The notes under the pieces were generated by a model. The model saw nothing but the letters and a program-made list of their open reading frames with translations, searched no databases and was not told the origin of the DNA. 43,175 nucleotides of DNA from an uncultured Methylococcaceae bacterium. GTDB taxonomy: Bacteria; Pseudomonadota; Gammaproteobacteria; Methylococcales; Methylomonadaceae. Made by a program: the position numbers and the translations under genes. The stretch lies in contig CAIMEB010000255.1 in the NCBI GenBank assembly GCA_903839855.1, positions 1-43,175 on the forward strand, read 5' to 3'. This document shows, in pieces, positions 26,801 to 35,785 of the stretch. Each line of letters starts with the position of its first letter. Position 1 is the first letter of the stretch.

Positions 26801-28948
26801 ATGTCGGGAACGAATATTTCACCACTAGCTGATGAGTCTGTTGCAACTGGTGCGCTTATGCCGCTGGTTAGTCTTCGGAAGCATTTTAAAGTAGCTGTTA
26901 GCCTTTTTATTGTATTTTCATTGTTAGGTGTTCCATTAGCACTTCTTAAAGGGAAGTACACTTATTCTGCTACTGCAACAATCTATATCGCTCCTCATGT
27001 TCCTAACATCTTGCAGATGAATTTTGAGCGAGATTTTAGTTCTTCAACCCAATATGGTGAGTTTGTTTCTCAGCAAATAGCGACCATTAATCGATATGAT
27101 ATTCTGTTGATTGTTTTAAAAAAGTTGCGTGAAAAGCATATTCCATGGCAATTGCCTAAGGAATCTGAGCGTCATGCAGCCGAGAGATTGCAAGTGGCTT
27201 TGGTTATTAAACGGGTGGCGGATATTTACCTGGTTTCAGTCACTCTGGAGAGTGATGTTGCTGAAGGATTGGAAACTATAGTTAATACTGTGGCGGAAAG
27301 TTATATCGAAAGTGTTCGTGATGACAGTGCTATTTATGCGTCTAAAGATCGTGCTAACTTGTTATATCAGCAAAAAGATAAATTTGAGGGCTTTATTTCT
27401 GTCAGAAAAAAACGCTTGGAAGAAATTTCCAAGATCACTAGTGTTACCACATTTGTTGAGGGTGTTGTTAACCCTTACGATGCATTAATAACGGATACCC
27501 AACAGTCTTATTCGGTGGCGCAACGCAATAGAATGGAGGCAGAAGCAAATTTGCTCTTGTTTGAAAATCCTAAAGATCCTGGTGCTACCACTGCGCTTGA
27601 TGCAATTGTTGCAGATATTCTTTATAAAGATGCCGGGCTAGGTAGCTTAAAAGAACATACGAATATGCGTCGGAGTGAATTGATCGGGGCGATTAGTGGG
27701 TTAGATACTAGGCACCCAGGATATGCTCAAATAAAAAGGCAGTTGCAAGATGTTGAAAAGGAGGTTGACGAAGCGACTGAAAAGCTAAATAAAGACGTAA
27801 GGCACATGCTTATCGAGGAGCGTCGTTCTAAGGTGACGTTAACTAAAAAAATTGAAAAAGACTTATTCGATCAAATCGCTCAGCAGAAAAAAGATGCTAT
27901 GGAATTTGCCAAGTATTATAACGAAGCGGTGACCTTAAATCAGGAAATTAAGTATTATTATGCCCAATTGGAGCCAATAGATAATCGGATTGGATTCTTT
28001 GAGTTAGAATCTAAGGCGCCAAGTACCATTCGTATGGAAACACCCGCTATGTCGCCCGAGTATCCGATTAAAGGCGGTAAAAAGAAATTGCTTATTATAA
28101 TGGTGGGACTGGGCTTTGCTTTAGGTTTGATCGTCCCGATTGTTATTGATATGTTGGATAAACGTATTAGAACAGCGGGTCAAGTAGAAAAATTGCTGGG
28201 TTATAAGCCATTAGCCGCATTATTGGCTTCTGATCAAAGCGGTGTGACTCCAATTTCTATGGCTGACAGGATGAGAAGATTAGCTTTGGCTTTAGAGCGT
28301 GAGCACAAGCGATCCGGTAAATCGAGTAATTTGATTGTATTAACTTCAGTTAATCCGAATAGCGCGGTAACCTCACTCGTCTTGGATTTAGTTAATGATT
28401 ATTACAAAATAGGTGTGCGAGCCGTTGCTGTTGAAGTTAATCTGCTAAAACCGGATAAGCGTTATGTCAGTGCAAACACGGATTATGGATTTATGAATTT
28501 GCTTCTTGAGCCTGGTTTTGATATTTTAAAAGTTGTTAGTCCCGGGGATAATAAATATCCAGATCGTATATCCATTGGTTTATCTTCGGAGGAGTTGTTT
28601 TTTGATTATAAACGACTGCAAAAAGTGTTAGAAAAAATTGCCGAGATTTATTCGGTTGTTATTTTGGATGCTCCTGCTATTTTATTTTCTGCCGATGTGG
28701 AGTTTTTGGCTAGCATTAGTGATATAACGTTATTAGTGATAGCTGCTCAACAGGATAAGCCAGGTGAGATTAAACGGGCGGTAAAATTGTTGGAGCGTAT
28801 AGATCCAGAAGCCATTGGGTTCGTGGTAACTCGACTGGAAGTGTTTAAAGGGGGTGGCTATTATTCAACGGTTAATAAGATCGATTCTAAACTAAAGCAA
28901 GCGAAAACTAATTTTTTTGGGAAATATTTTAAAAAAAATGACAATTAA
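26801..28948 (+). CDS. Wzz-type chain-length protein fused to a degenerate BY-kinase domain
   Basis: Residues 25-55 and about 425-445 are membrane spans that bracket a long periplasmic coiled-coil part, the Wzz/PCP design that sets polysaccharide chain length. The C-terminal domain (about 500-680) is BY-kinase-like. In place of the P-loop (usually PGEGKT) it has SVNPNSAVTSL, with no GKT. The second Walker A' aspartates are replaced (VAVEVNLLKP). Walker B (VVILDAP) is kept. The tail has no tyrosine cluster apart from GGGYYST. So ATP hydrolysis and autophosphorylation are unlikely, and it may act as a structural or regulatory pseudokinase. It overlaps nothing and follows the Wza-like gene closely. 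Confidence 0.88.
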   Translation: MSGTNISPLADESVATGALMPLVSLRKHFKVAVSLFIVFSLLGVPLALLKGKYTYSATATIYIAPHVPNILQMNFERDFSSSTQYGEFVSQQIATINRYDILLIVLKKLREKHIPWQLPKESERHAAERLQVALVIKRVADIYLVSVTLESDVAEGLETIVNTVAESYIESVRDDSAIYASKDRANLLYQQKDKFEGFISVRKKRLEEISKITSVTTFVEGVVNPYDALITDTQQSYSVAQRNRMEAEANLLLFENPKDPGATTALDAIVADILYKDAGLGSLKEHTNMRRSELIGAISGLDTRHPGYAQIKRQLQDVEKEVDEATEKLNKDVRHMLIEERRSKVTLTKKIEKDLFDQIAQQKKDAMEFAKYYNEAVTLNQEIKYYYAQLEPIDNRIGFFELESKAPSTIRMETPAMSPEYPIKGGKKKLLIIMVGLGFALGLIVPIVIDMLDKRIRTAGQVEKLLGYKPLAALLASDQSGVTPISMADRMRRLALALEREHKRSGKSSNLIVLTSVNPNSAVTSLVLDLVNDYYKIGVRAVAVEVNLLKPDKRYVSANTDYGFMNLLLEPGFDILKVVSPGDNKYPDRISIGLSSEELFFDYKRLQKVLEKIAEIYSVVILDAPAILFSADVEFLASISDITLLVIAAQQDKPGEIKRAVKLLERIDPEAIGFVVTRLEVFKGGGYYSTVNKIDSKLKQAKTNFFGKYFKKNDN

Positions 28949-29065
28949 TAAGCAGTGACCGTATTTATTCCAATTGTTCAATTAGATTATTTAGATTAGT
29001 CGTGTTCATGAGCTTAATTTTTCATTGCAGTGCTGTTATAGTTCGTTTTAAGAGGCGATTAAATT

Positions 29066-30064
29066 ATGAATAAACATTTAGTATCTGTTGTCGTAATTGG
29101 ACGGAATGAAGGCCAGCGTTTAATGGCTTGTTTAAAGTCAGTAAAAGAAGCAGTTGATCCAGGAGGTGAAATAGAATTGATTTATGTTGATTCTAATTCA
29201 CACGATGGTAGCCCTGAATTGGCTGAGTCTTTTTGTACGAAAGTGATTCGATTACAACCTGTACGACCTTGTGCAGCTTTTGGACGAAATGCGGGGTGGC
29301 GTGCTGCTGCAGCGCCGAACATACTATTTCTAGATGGTGATACCTTGCTACATCCAGATTTTTTACGGAAAGCCTTATGTGCAATCGATGATCCCAGTGT
29401 TGCAGTAGTGTGGGGGCATAGGCGTGAAGCTTATCCAGAACACTCTTTTTATAATCGCATACTTGATTTGGATTGGATTTATCCACCCGGAATTACTGAG
29501 TTTTGCGGTGGAGATGCGTTGATGCGTCGAAGTGTTCTTGAGCAGGTCGGTGGTTTTAGTGAAGATTTAATCGCTGGAGAAGAACCTGAATTATGTCAAC
29601 GAATCCGTAGCAAAGGTTATGTTATTCTCCATATCGATGAACCGATGACGCGTCACGATTTGGCAATGACTCATTTTAATGCCTATTGGAAACGCGCGTT
29701 ACGCGCTGGACATGCTTATGCTGAAGTTTCTCAACGCATGAAAGCAACGGACTTTCCTCTCTGGGTTCAAGCATGCAAACGAAATGCAATTCATGCGGTT
29801 GTATTGATAGCACTGTTGTTGGGTGTGATTTTATTAAGCGCAATGACTGGCACTGTTTTACCTTGCTTCGGTTTGGTTTTAGCTTACCTATTTTTGATTT
29901 TTCGTTCTGCATATAAAGCACGCTGGAAACGTTCTCAATGGTTTACTCTAATACTTTACGGCGTACATTCCCACTTTCAGCAAATCCCGATTGCTTGTGG
30001 TCAGTTAAGCTATTGGTATCATAGGTTCAGAAATCAACAACAACGTTTAATTGAATACAAATGA
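29066..30064 (+). CDS. Family 2 glycosyltransferase with C-terminal membrane segments
   Basis: The 332-residue protein has a GT-A fold: VVVIGRNEGQRLMACLKSV, nucleotide-binding YVDSNSHDGS, the DxD motif in FLDGDTLLHPDF, and GGFSEDLIAGEEPELCQRI for the catalytic acidic group. Two hydrophobic segments at about 240-280 anchor it in the inner membrane. It probably adds a sugar to the growing polysaccharide repeat on its lipid carrier. An AGAGG ribosome-binding site precedes the ATG. Its stop overlaps the next start (ATGA). The donor sugar is unknown. Confidence 0.9.
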   Translation: MNKHLVSVVVIGRNEGQRLMACLKSVKEAVDPGGEIELIYVDSNSHDGSPELAESFCTKVIRLQPVRPCAAFGRNAGWRAAAAPNILFLDGDTLLHPDFLRKALCAIDDPSVAVVWGHRREAYPEHSFYNRILDLDWIYPPGITEFCGGDALMRRSVLEQVGGFSEDLIAGEEPELCQRIRSKGYVILHIDEPMTRHDLAMTHFNAYWKRALRAGHAYAEVSQRMKATDFPLWVQACKRNAIHAVVLIALLLGVILLSAMTGTVLPCFGLVLAYLFLIFRSAYKARWKRSQWFTLILYGVHSHFQQIPIACGQLSYWYHRFRNQQQRLIEYK

Positions 30065-30639
30065 GCTATGTAATTAAGAAGATCCTTGTTAAGGCATTAA
30101 GTCCGTTTGCACTAGTGATCAATCGACTGGATGCTCTCCGTCGATTATGGGCAAATGCCAGATTGAATAACGCACTGGGTGGATCATTGCATCCTTCCGC
30201 AGTCGTATTAAGCATGCCGGAGCTGCACGGTACGCGGCGAATAGAGTTAGGTGAAAACCTGTATTTATACCGTGATCTTTATTTGGAAACACAAGAGGAA
30301 GGTCGCATTAAAATTGGCGATGATGTGGTTTTGTCACGTGGCGTGCATCTAGTGGCTTTTGCTGAAATTATTCTGGAGGATGGGGTAATGATGGGTGAAT
30401 ACTCCAGTGTGAGAGATGCTAATCATCGTGTGATACCGGGTAGTTCAGTGCGGCATAGTGGTCATCTTGGCAGGCCAATTCATATTGGTCGAAATGCATG
30501 GATTGGGCGTGGAGTCACTATTTTAGGTGGGGTTTCTATTGGGGAAGGTGCTGTTATCGGTGCCAACGCTGTTGTTACCAAAAACATACCCGCAGGGGCG
30601 GTAGCAGTAGGTATTCCTGCACGAGTAGTTAGATCTTAA
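30061..30639 (+). CDS. Hexapeptide-repeat acyltransferase (WcaF/Maa-like)
   Basis: The 192-residue protein has left-handed beta-helix repeats from about 60, for example IGDDVVLSRGVHLV and IGRNAWIGRGVTILGGVSIGEGAVIGANAVV, and ends with IPAGAVAVGIPARVV. This is the trimeric acetyl-CoA O-acetyltransferase fold. The likely role is acetylating a sugar of the exported polysaccharide. The start overlaps the upstream glycosyltransferase stop by 4 bases, so they are coupled. The conserved catalytic histidine is probably in DANHRV. Acyl group and target are unknown. Confidence 0.88.
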   Translation: MSYVIKKILVKALSPFALVINRLDALRRLWANARLNNALGGSLHPSAVVLSMPELHGTRRIELGENLYLYRDLYLETQEEGRIKIGDDVVLSRGVHLVAFAEIILEDGVMMGEYSSVRDANHRVIPGSSVRHSGHLGRPIHIGRNAWIGRGVTILGGVSIGEGAVIGANAVVTKNIPAGAVAVGIPARVVRS

Positions 30640-30643
30640 GCAG

Positions 30644-32035
30644 ATGTTATCGTTCATCATATATTTGGCTGGAATATGGACTTATCGCGTTGCACAAGGA
30701 CAGTCAGTGCAGAAAGCTTTTATATATGCTTATATGCCTATCTTACTGTTATTACCTGATTATTTTCAAGCGGTAACGCCGGGGATTCCAGATCCAACTT
30801 TTAGTCAGGCTTCCTCAGTGGCACTGTTTGCCGTATTTATAATGAAGGGTTCGCCAGGTTATCGATTTAGTTATACAGATGTTGTGGTTGTCGTTTATGC
30901 GCTTTCAGTCTCTATCTCCCAGTATTTGGCCCTAGGTTACTCAGACGCGCAAAACTTAATGTTTAATGAATTGACCTCAGTGCTTTTCCCTTATATTTTT
31001 GCAAAAAGTCTGGTTGAACCCTTTAATTTACGATACGACTTTGTCAAGAGCGTTGTGTTGTGTTTATGTGTGGTTTTTGTATGTAACGTATACGAGAATA
31101 AAATGGGTATTAACTTGTGGCAGTTACTACTCGCTAGATTTTTTCCTGGGCAAGGTAGTGGCTGGATTACCACTTTTCGTTTCGGTTTGGCGCGAGCATC
31201 GGGGCCTTATGGGCATTGCTTGGTGGATGGCGTTATTATGGCCGTAGGTTATCGATTTCAGCGGTGGTTACAATGGTCAGAGGCTTGGCCAGTTAAAATC
31301 AAACAATTAGCTTGGGTACCTTGGTTCAGTCCTACGCAAGTTTTTACCTTAATGATGTTGGGTGGGGTGCTTTCAACATTAGGCAAGGGTCAATGGTTAG
31401 CGGGTATTATCGGAGCCGCTCTTGTTATTATTGGGCGCTTTAAAAATCGCGGTTTGGCTATGACTGTTGTTCTAATAGTAATGGTAGCTGTCGGTATTCC
31501 TGCGTTAGGAGCCTTCTTAAATTATGCATCAGTTGGTCGAGCAAATGCCCTGGATGCCAATCAAGAAACCGCATGTTATCGTTATGAATTAATAGAAATA
31601 TATATGGAGATTGCAGCTGAACACTTGTGGTTTGGTTGGGGCTTGATGCATTTTCCCGACGTTCCAGGGGCAGAGTCTATCGATAATAATTTTTTACTGG
31701 TCTATCTGAATCATGGCATCATCGCTGTTTCTGTAATATTAGGCATTATTTTTGTGATGATGGTAAGACTGATTAGGCATGGAATGGCTCAACCCTTCGC
31801 TGAGCCAAGAGGGAGTTCACTGGCTTTTACTTTGGCGGCAATTTATTTAATGTACTTCATCGCTACTGCAACGGTTGCTATGATGTTACAGAGTTGCACG
31901 ATGTTTTTTATCATTACTGGCTTATCCGATGCTTATTTAAGAACCAGTACTTGGGATGGTGATCAAGGCAACAGCAATAGCAAAACTAAAACGCCAATCG
32001 ATGCTCGCTTATTTAAATTTAGGAAAGTCATTTAG
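30644..32035 (+). CDS. Wzy/O-antigen-ligase-like membrane protein
   Basis: A 463-residue protein with about ten hydrophobic spans. The large loop and following segment CYRYELIEIYMEIAAEHLWFGWG, then NNFLLVYLNHGIIAVSV, are laid out as in the Wzy_C/O-antigen ligase family. Members polymerise or ligate lipid-linked repeat units at the periplasmic face. In a locus with Wza-, Wzz- and Wzx-like genes the polymerase role is the more likely. Identification rests on topology and weak motifs. Confidence 0.8.
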   Translation: MLSFIIYLAGIWTYRVAQGQSVQKAFIYAYMPILLLLPDYFQAVTPGIPDPTFSQASSVALFAVFIMKGSPGYRFSYTDVVVVVYALSVSISQYLALGYSDAQNLMFNELTSVLFPYIFAKSLVEPFNLRYDFVKSVVLCLCVVFVCNVYENKMGINLWQLLLARFFPGQGSGWITTFRFGLARASGPYGHCLVDGVIMAVGYRFQRWLQWSEAWPVKIKQLAWVPWFSPTQVFTLMMLGGVLSTLGKGQWLAGIIGAALVIIGRFKNRGLAMTVVLIVMVAVGIPALGAFLNYASVGRANALDANQETACYRYELIEIYMEIAAEHLWFGWGLMHFPDVPGAESIDNNFLLVYLNHGIIAVSVILGIIFVMMVRLIRHGMAQPFAEPRGSSLAFTLAAIYLMYFIATATVAMMLQSCTMFFIITGLSDAYLRTSTWDGDQGNSNSKTKTPIDARLFKFRKVI

Positions 32036-32105
32036 AAATCAGGGGTTCAACTCAGAATGGTGTCATCTGATCTATGATATCGCTATGTTTTTATTAGCGG
32101 TTGTT

Positions 32106-32864
32106 TTATTGCCGGCTAAATCGATGTAGTCTTCGGATGTGGTTAATGATGTTACGTGTCAGCCCAACCGCTTGGCGAAATATAGGGAGGCGGTCGAACC
32201 ATCGATTGCTATAGATGTCACTACGGGAACTGCGCTGGTTACCCAAGGACGGCATACAAATGAGTGTTTTAGTTTCTGGATTTTGTTTCCGAAACATGGT
32301 GTAGGCGCCATCTACATGCATTGGTCCACCATCAGGATGACCTTCTGGGCGTTCTAGGCAGGTTTCTAGATAGTTTACTAGAGCCGGTAATATTCTTTTG
32401 TTGAAGGCTACTAAATGGGCGCATACCAGCGGTTGATCAGTGAGTTGCCAAGTAGGTTGTCCATTGGGAGTATCACTGTTTTTCACATGGCCGAGGTAAG
32501 CAAAATCCCAGTCTCCATTACGAAGCATCTCAACTAACTGGGGTTGTGGACGCAAAGCGGCAGGCTCTAACGCAAGGTCATCTTCTATGAGGAGTACATT
32601 TTCAATGCCTTCAGAAAGAGCCGCTTGAAGGACACCCAGATGGCTCATATAACATCCACGAGCGCCGATACTAGGAAAATCCCCCTTATCGATAGGTCGT
32701 ACAGCAGAGAAAATTCGAAGCTTAGGATCATTAGCTGGGATACCTGCTCTGGCTAAGTCAGATAATACAGCCTGACGCCGATCAGAACGACTTGGAAGGT
32801 TTATGACGTAAAATCTATGAAAGACATCAAAAACTTTTTCTTGGGTGTGGGGATTAAAACTCAT
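32106..32864 (-). CDS. Glycosyltransferase family 25 (LPS-type)
   Basis: The 252-residue protein opens with the family pattern FYVINLPSRSDRRQAVLSDL, continues with GCYMSHLGVLQAALSEG, and has the acidic donor/metal motif in VLLIEDDLAL. GT25 enzymes add galactose or other sugars to LPS or surface glycans. The start at 32864 is chosen because AAGGAG sits 7 bases before it; a longer frame (to 32918) lacks such a site. It is the only reversed gene among the plus-strand polysaccharide genes here. C-terminal residues (NRWFDRLPIFRQAV) are not recognised. Confidence 0.9.
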   Translation of the reverse strand: MSFNPHTQEKVFDVFHRFYVINLPSRSDRRQAVLSDLARAGIPANDPKLRIFSAVRPIDKGDFPSIGARGCYMSHLGVLQAALSEGIENVLLIEDDLALEPAALRPQPQLVEMLRNGDWDFAYLGHVKNSDTPNGQPTWQLTDQPLVCAHLVAFNKRILPALVNYLETCLERPEGHPDGGPMHVDGAYTMFRKQNPETKTLICMPSLGNQRSSRSDIYSNRWFDRLPIFRQAVGLTRNIINHIRRLHRFSRQ

Positions 32865-33105
32865 GGAATAACTCCTTATGTTCAAGTAGATTGTTATTTT
32901 GAGGAGCCATAAATGCATTATTGTATTTATCTTTATTAGATTATTAAGTTATTATAACTGAAAGACAAGTTAAAAATGACGTTAAGATGACTAGGAATGG
33001 GTATAGCCGAACATAGTGATAGCATTAGGTTAAATTAAACAAATTTTTATAATAAACTTCTATTTGTTTTTTGGTTTTTCGACAGTTTTAATGTTAGCGA
33101 ATATT

Positions 33106-34137
33106 ATGGAATTAAAAAAATTATCATCAAGAATTGATTCATTGCAAATGATTAGGGGATTTGCAGCAATTGCTGTCATTTTACACCATGAAACTCAAAT
33201 TCTGACTGCAAAACTTGATTACACCTGGTTAAATGAATTATTTTTACCGGGTTCGTTAGGGGTAGATATTTTCTTTGTGCTAAGCGGTTTCATCATCCTG
33301 CACACTTCAAAATTTGGTCAAGAAACTACGCTGCAATTTTTAAAGAAAAGGGCTTTTCGAATTTATCCGATTTATATTTTTTTTACGGTTTTTATGATTG
33401 CAATGGCTGTTGTTGCGCCATCAGAACAGTCAGGATACAGATTGGAAATAAGTAATATTATCGGCTCATTGTTATTATTGCCTCAAAAAAAATATATAGT
33501 CCATGTGGCATGGACATTATCGTATGAGGTTATTTTTTATATTGTATTTTCATTGACTTATTTTAAAAGTCCAAAATATATGCATGCTTTCTTTGTTATT
33601 TGGAGCGTGGTTATTTTAGGTTTTGAATTTTCAACCTTTGAGACTGATTCGCTAATATTAAATACATTGTTAAGTCCCTTAATAATTGAATTTTATTTCG
33701 GTTGTCTGGTCGCTTTTTTCTACAAAAAAACACCCTATTTAAAATATGGGACATTAGCTTTTTGGGCTGGGCTGGTACTTTTGATTGCTATGCCCGTTTT
33801 AAAGGAGGGTCCAATTGCTGATCATATTGATAGAATGTCCCTATTAGGTATCCCATCGGCTCTTTTAGTTTTAGGATCTCTATACTTGAAGAGCACTATT
33901 CCATCATTATTAGTATTTTTTGGAGACGCTTCATATTCAATTTATTTGGTTCATTACACCGTGTTGGGTTTTTTACTTAAGCTAGCTGAAAAATTTAATC
34001 TGGCGTTATATTTACATACCTTGCCTGGTACCATTGCATTATTTATATGCACCTTTCTTGCGGGTTGTTTTTTTTATTATTTTATAGAAAGAAATCTACA
34101 AAAACTACTTAAGCCCCTTTTTTTTGGAAAAAAATAA
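33106..34137 (+). CDS. Acyltransferase-3 family membrane protein (OafA/ExoZ-like), first copy
   Basis: The 344-residue protein has about ten spans and the family motif RIDSLQMIRGFAAIAVILHHE with the catalytic histidine, plus FFVLSGFIILHTS and HVAWTLSYEVIFYIVFS. Such proteins acylate sugars of surface polysaccharides. I start at ATG 33106; ATG 33091 and a TTG at 33064 are also in frame. The coding sequence is visibly AT-richer than the early part of the locus. It probably pairs with the second copy downstream. Confidence 0.9.
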   Translation: MELKKLSSRIDSLQMIRGFAAIAVILHHETQILTAKLDYTWLNELFLPGSLGVDIFFVLSGFIILHTSKFGQETTLQFLKKRAFRIYPIYIFFTVFMIAMAVVAPSEQSGYRLEISNIIGSLLLLPQKKYIVHVAWTLSYEVIFYIVFSLTYFKSPKYMHAFFVIWSVVILGFEFSTFETDSLILNTLLSPLIIEFYFGCLVAFFYKKTPYLKYGTLAFWAGLVLLIAMPVLKEGPIADHIDRMSLLGIPSALLVLGSLYLKSTIPSLLVFFGDASYSIYLVHYTVLGFLLKLAEKFNLALYLHTLPGTIALFICTFLAGCFFYYFIERNLQKLLKPLFFGKK

Positions 34138-34226
34138 GTTCTACTGGGGTTACTGTTCGTTAGAGGGTCTGTACCAATCGTGAATCAACCGTGCAAAAAT
34201 TGATGCATGATGACTCCCCATAACGT

Positions 34227-34242
34227 TTAGTTAGCTAACTAA
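34227..34242. promoter_or_regulatory. 16-bp perfect palindrome upstream of the second acyltransferase gene
   Basis: TTAGTTAGCTAACTAA is perfectly self-complementary and ends 29 bases before the ATG at 34272. It could be an operator for a dimeric regulator or a small hairpin. No protein is known to bind it here. Confidence 0.35.
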
Positions 34243-34271
34243 CATTACTCTTTTATAAGCCCAATATCAAT

Positions 34272-35378
34272 ATGAACAAATTTAATTCCGCTTATCTTGA
34301 TTTCGTTAGACTATTTGCAGCATTAATTGTCTTTGTGGGGCATTTAAATTACGAATATTTGGTTGGTTCTATTTTTGGTGCTACTCATTTACCTGGGCTT
34401 GGTCCAGATGCCGTAATGGTTTTTTTCGTTTTATCTGGTTTTATTATTTCTGATGTTGTGAAAAGGCGTGAGTCTGTTTTGACCGAATATGTTTCAGCTA
34501 GAATTTCTAGATTGTTATCTATCGCTTGGCCGGCTTTGTTAATTACGTTAATGTGTGATCAAATAGGTCAGGCTATAAATCCTGATTATTATCAAGAAGC
34601 ATGGTGGTTTAATGATTCTCACTTTATTCCAAGACTTGGCGTTAATCTATTACTTCTAAATCAGTTGTGGTTTTTTGATGTGGGTGCTTTTTCAAATGGC
34701 CCATTTTGGTCTTTAGGGTATGAGGCGTTTTTTTATGCCATTTTCGTAGCGATTGGATTTAATGTTAAACACCGAAAGCTGTTGCTTATGCTTTTATGCT
34801 TAATCGCAGGCCCTAAAATTCTAATTCTCTTTCCAATTTGGCTTGGTGGATATTATTTATATAATTATGTAACCAAAACTCACCTCTCACTCATCACATC
34901 GATAATATTATTTGTACTCTCAGTACTGTTATACATCACCTATAAATCGTATTGTGGTGAAGGCTTGATGTCATCATATTTCACTGATCTTGTATTTGAA
35001 AAACAAAACACATTTATAAATAGCCTAGGCCATTCTGGTCTTTTTTTAGATTATTATTTTTTGAGTTTATTGATTATTTTAAATTTTTTAGCGACTTATA
35101 ATATTTTTAAACGGATTAGTGATGATCGTATGCCTAAAATGCTATATAGACTGAATAGAGTTCTTGCATTGGGAACCTTTGCAATTTACGCAGTGCATTA
35201 CCCAATTATTCACTGTATTGCAGCACTATCTGATTTTTATAAAATATCGCATACTTTGCAATCGAATATGATGATGTTTTTAATTCCATTAATAGTATCC
35301 GCCTTGGTCACGTATTATGGTAATCAGCTTAGAAAGCCAATGGTTAGAATTATAAAATGCATAATAAGTCGAGACTGA
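34272..35378 (+). CDS. Acyltransferase-3 family membrane protein, second copy
   Basis: A 368-residue multi-span protein that begins with YLDFVRLFAALIVFVGHLN. Its histidine matches the catalytic one, but it has RLFAA where the first copy has RGFAA. VMVFFVLSGFIIS and FWSLGYEAFFYAIF are conserved family motifs. Family membership is clear; the missing glycine may mean a different acyl acceptor. The region is AT-rich. It ends about 140 bases before the hairpin array. Confidence 0.88.
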   Translation: MNKFNSAYLDFVRLFAALIVFVGHLNYEYLVGSIFGATHLPGLGPDAVMVFFVLSGFIISDVVKRRESVLTEYVSARISRLLSIAWPALLITLMCDQIGQAINPDYYQEAWWFNDSHFIPRLGVNLLLLNQLWFFDVGAFSNGPFWSLGYEAFFYAIFVAIGFNVKHRKLLLMLLCLIAGPKILILFPIWLGGYYLYNYVTKTHLSLITSIILFVLSVLLYITYKSYCGEGLMSSYFTDLVFEKQNTFINSLGHSGLFLDYYFLSLLIILNFLATYNIFKRISDDRMPKMLYRLNRVLALGTFAIYAVHYPIIHCIAALSDFYKISHTLQSNMMMFLIPLIVSALVTYYGNQLRKPMVRIIKCIISRD

Positions 35379-35520
35379 GGTTTAGCTTGGGTTACAACTG
35401 AATTGAATTACCACATACCTGTATTCTGATATAAAGTAAGTAAATTATATTGATATTTTTTGATGTCATTTCAGCTTGTATTTCAATCCAACAGGAAGAG
35501 AATTAACATCTGTTGCTTAG

Positions 35521-35772
35521 GGAACATAAGCGATAGGAAAAAGGGAAGTTCCGGTCGCTTAAGGAACATAAGCGATAGGAAAAGGGGAGGTTCCGGTCGC
35601 TTAAGGAACATAAGCGATAGGAAAAAGGGAGGTTCCGGTCGCTTAAGGAACATAAGCGATAGGAAAAAGGGAGGTTCCTATCGCTTAAGGAACATAAGCG
35701 ATAGGAAAAGGGAAGGTTCCTATCGCTTAAGGAACATAAGCGATAGCAAAAGGGGAGATTTCTATCGCTTAA
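35521..35772. repeat. Tandem array of six 42-bp units, each an inverted repeat
   Basis: Six complete units start at 35521, 35563, 35605, 35647, 35689 and 35731. In units 4 and 5, TAAGCGATAGGAA pairs perfectly with TTCCTATCGCTTA (13 bp) around a purine-rich loop. Units 1-3 carry TTCCGG instead of TTCCTA in the right arm (two mismatched positions). Unit 6 is partly decayed but keeps 9-bp arms. The spacer between units (TCGCTTA AGGAACA TAAGCGA) also forms a stem with the neighbouring unit, so alternative pairings exist. As 42 is a multiple of three, both strands stay open: ISDRKKGGSGRLRN on plus, SLSDRNLPFSYRLC on minus. Coding is unproven. Confidence 0.9.
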
Positions 35773-35785
35773 GGAATGTGCATGA

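Noticed and set aside
35521-35772. Palindromic CRISPR-type array
   Set aside because: Repeats are contiguous 42-bp units without unique spacers; the palindromes lie inside the unit. No cas genes are in the window.
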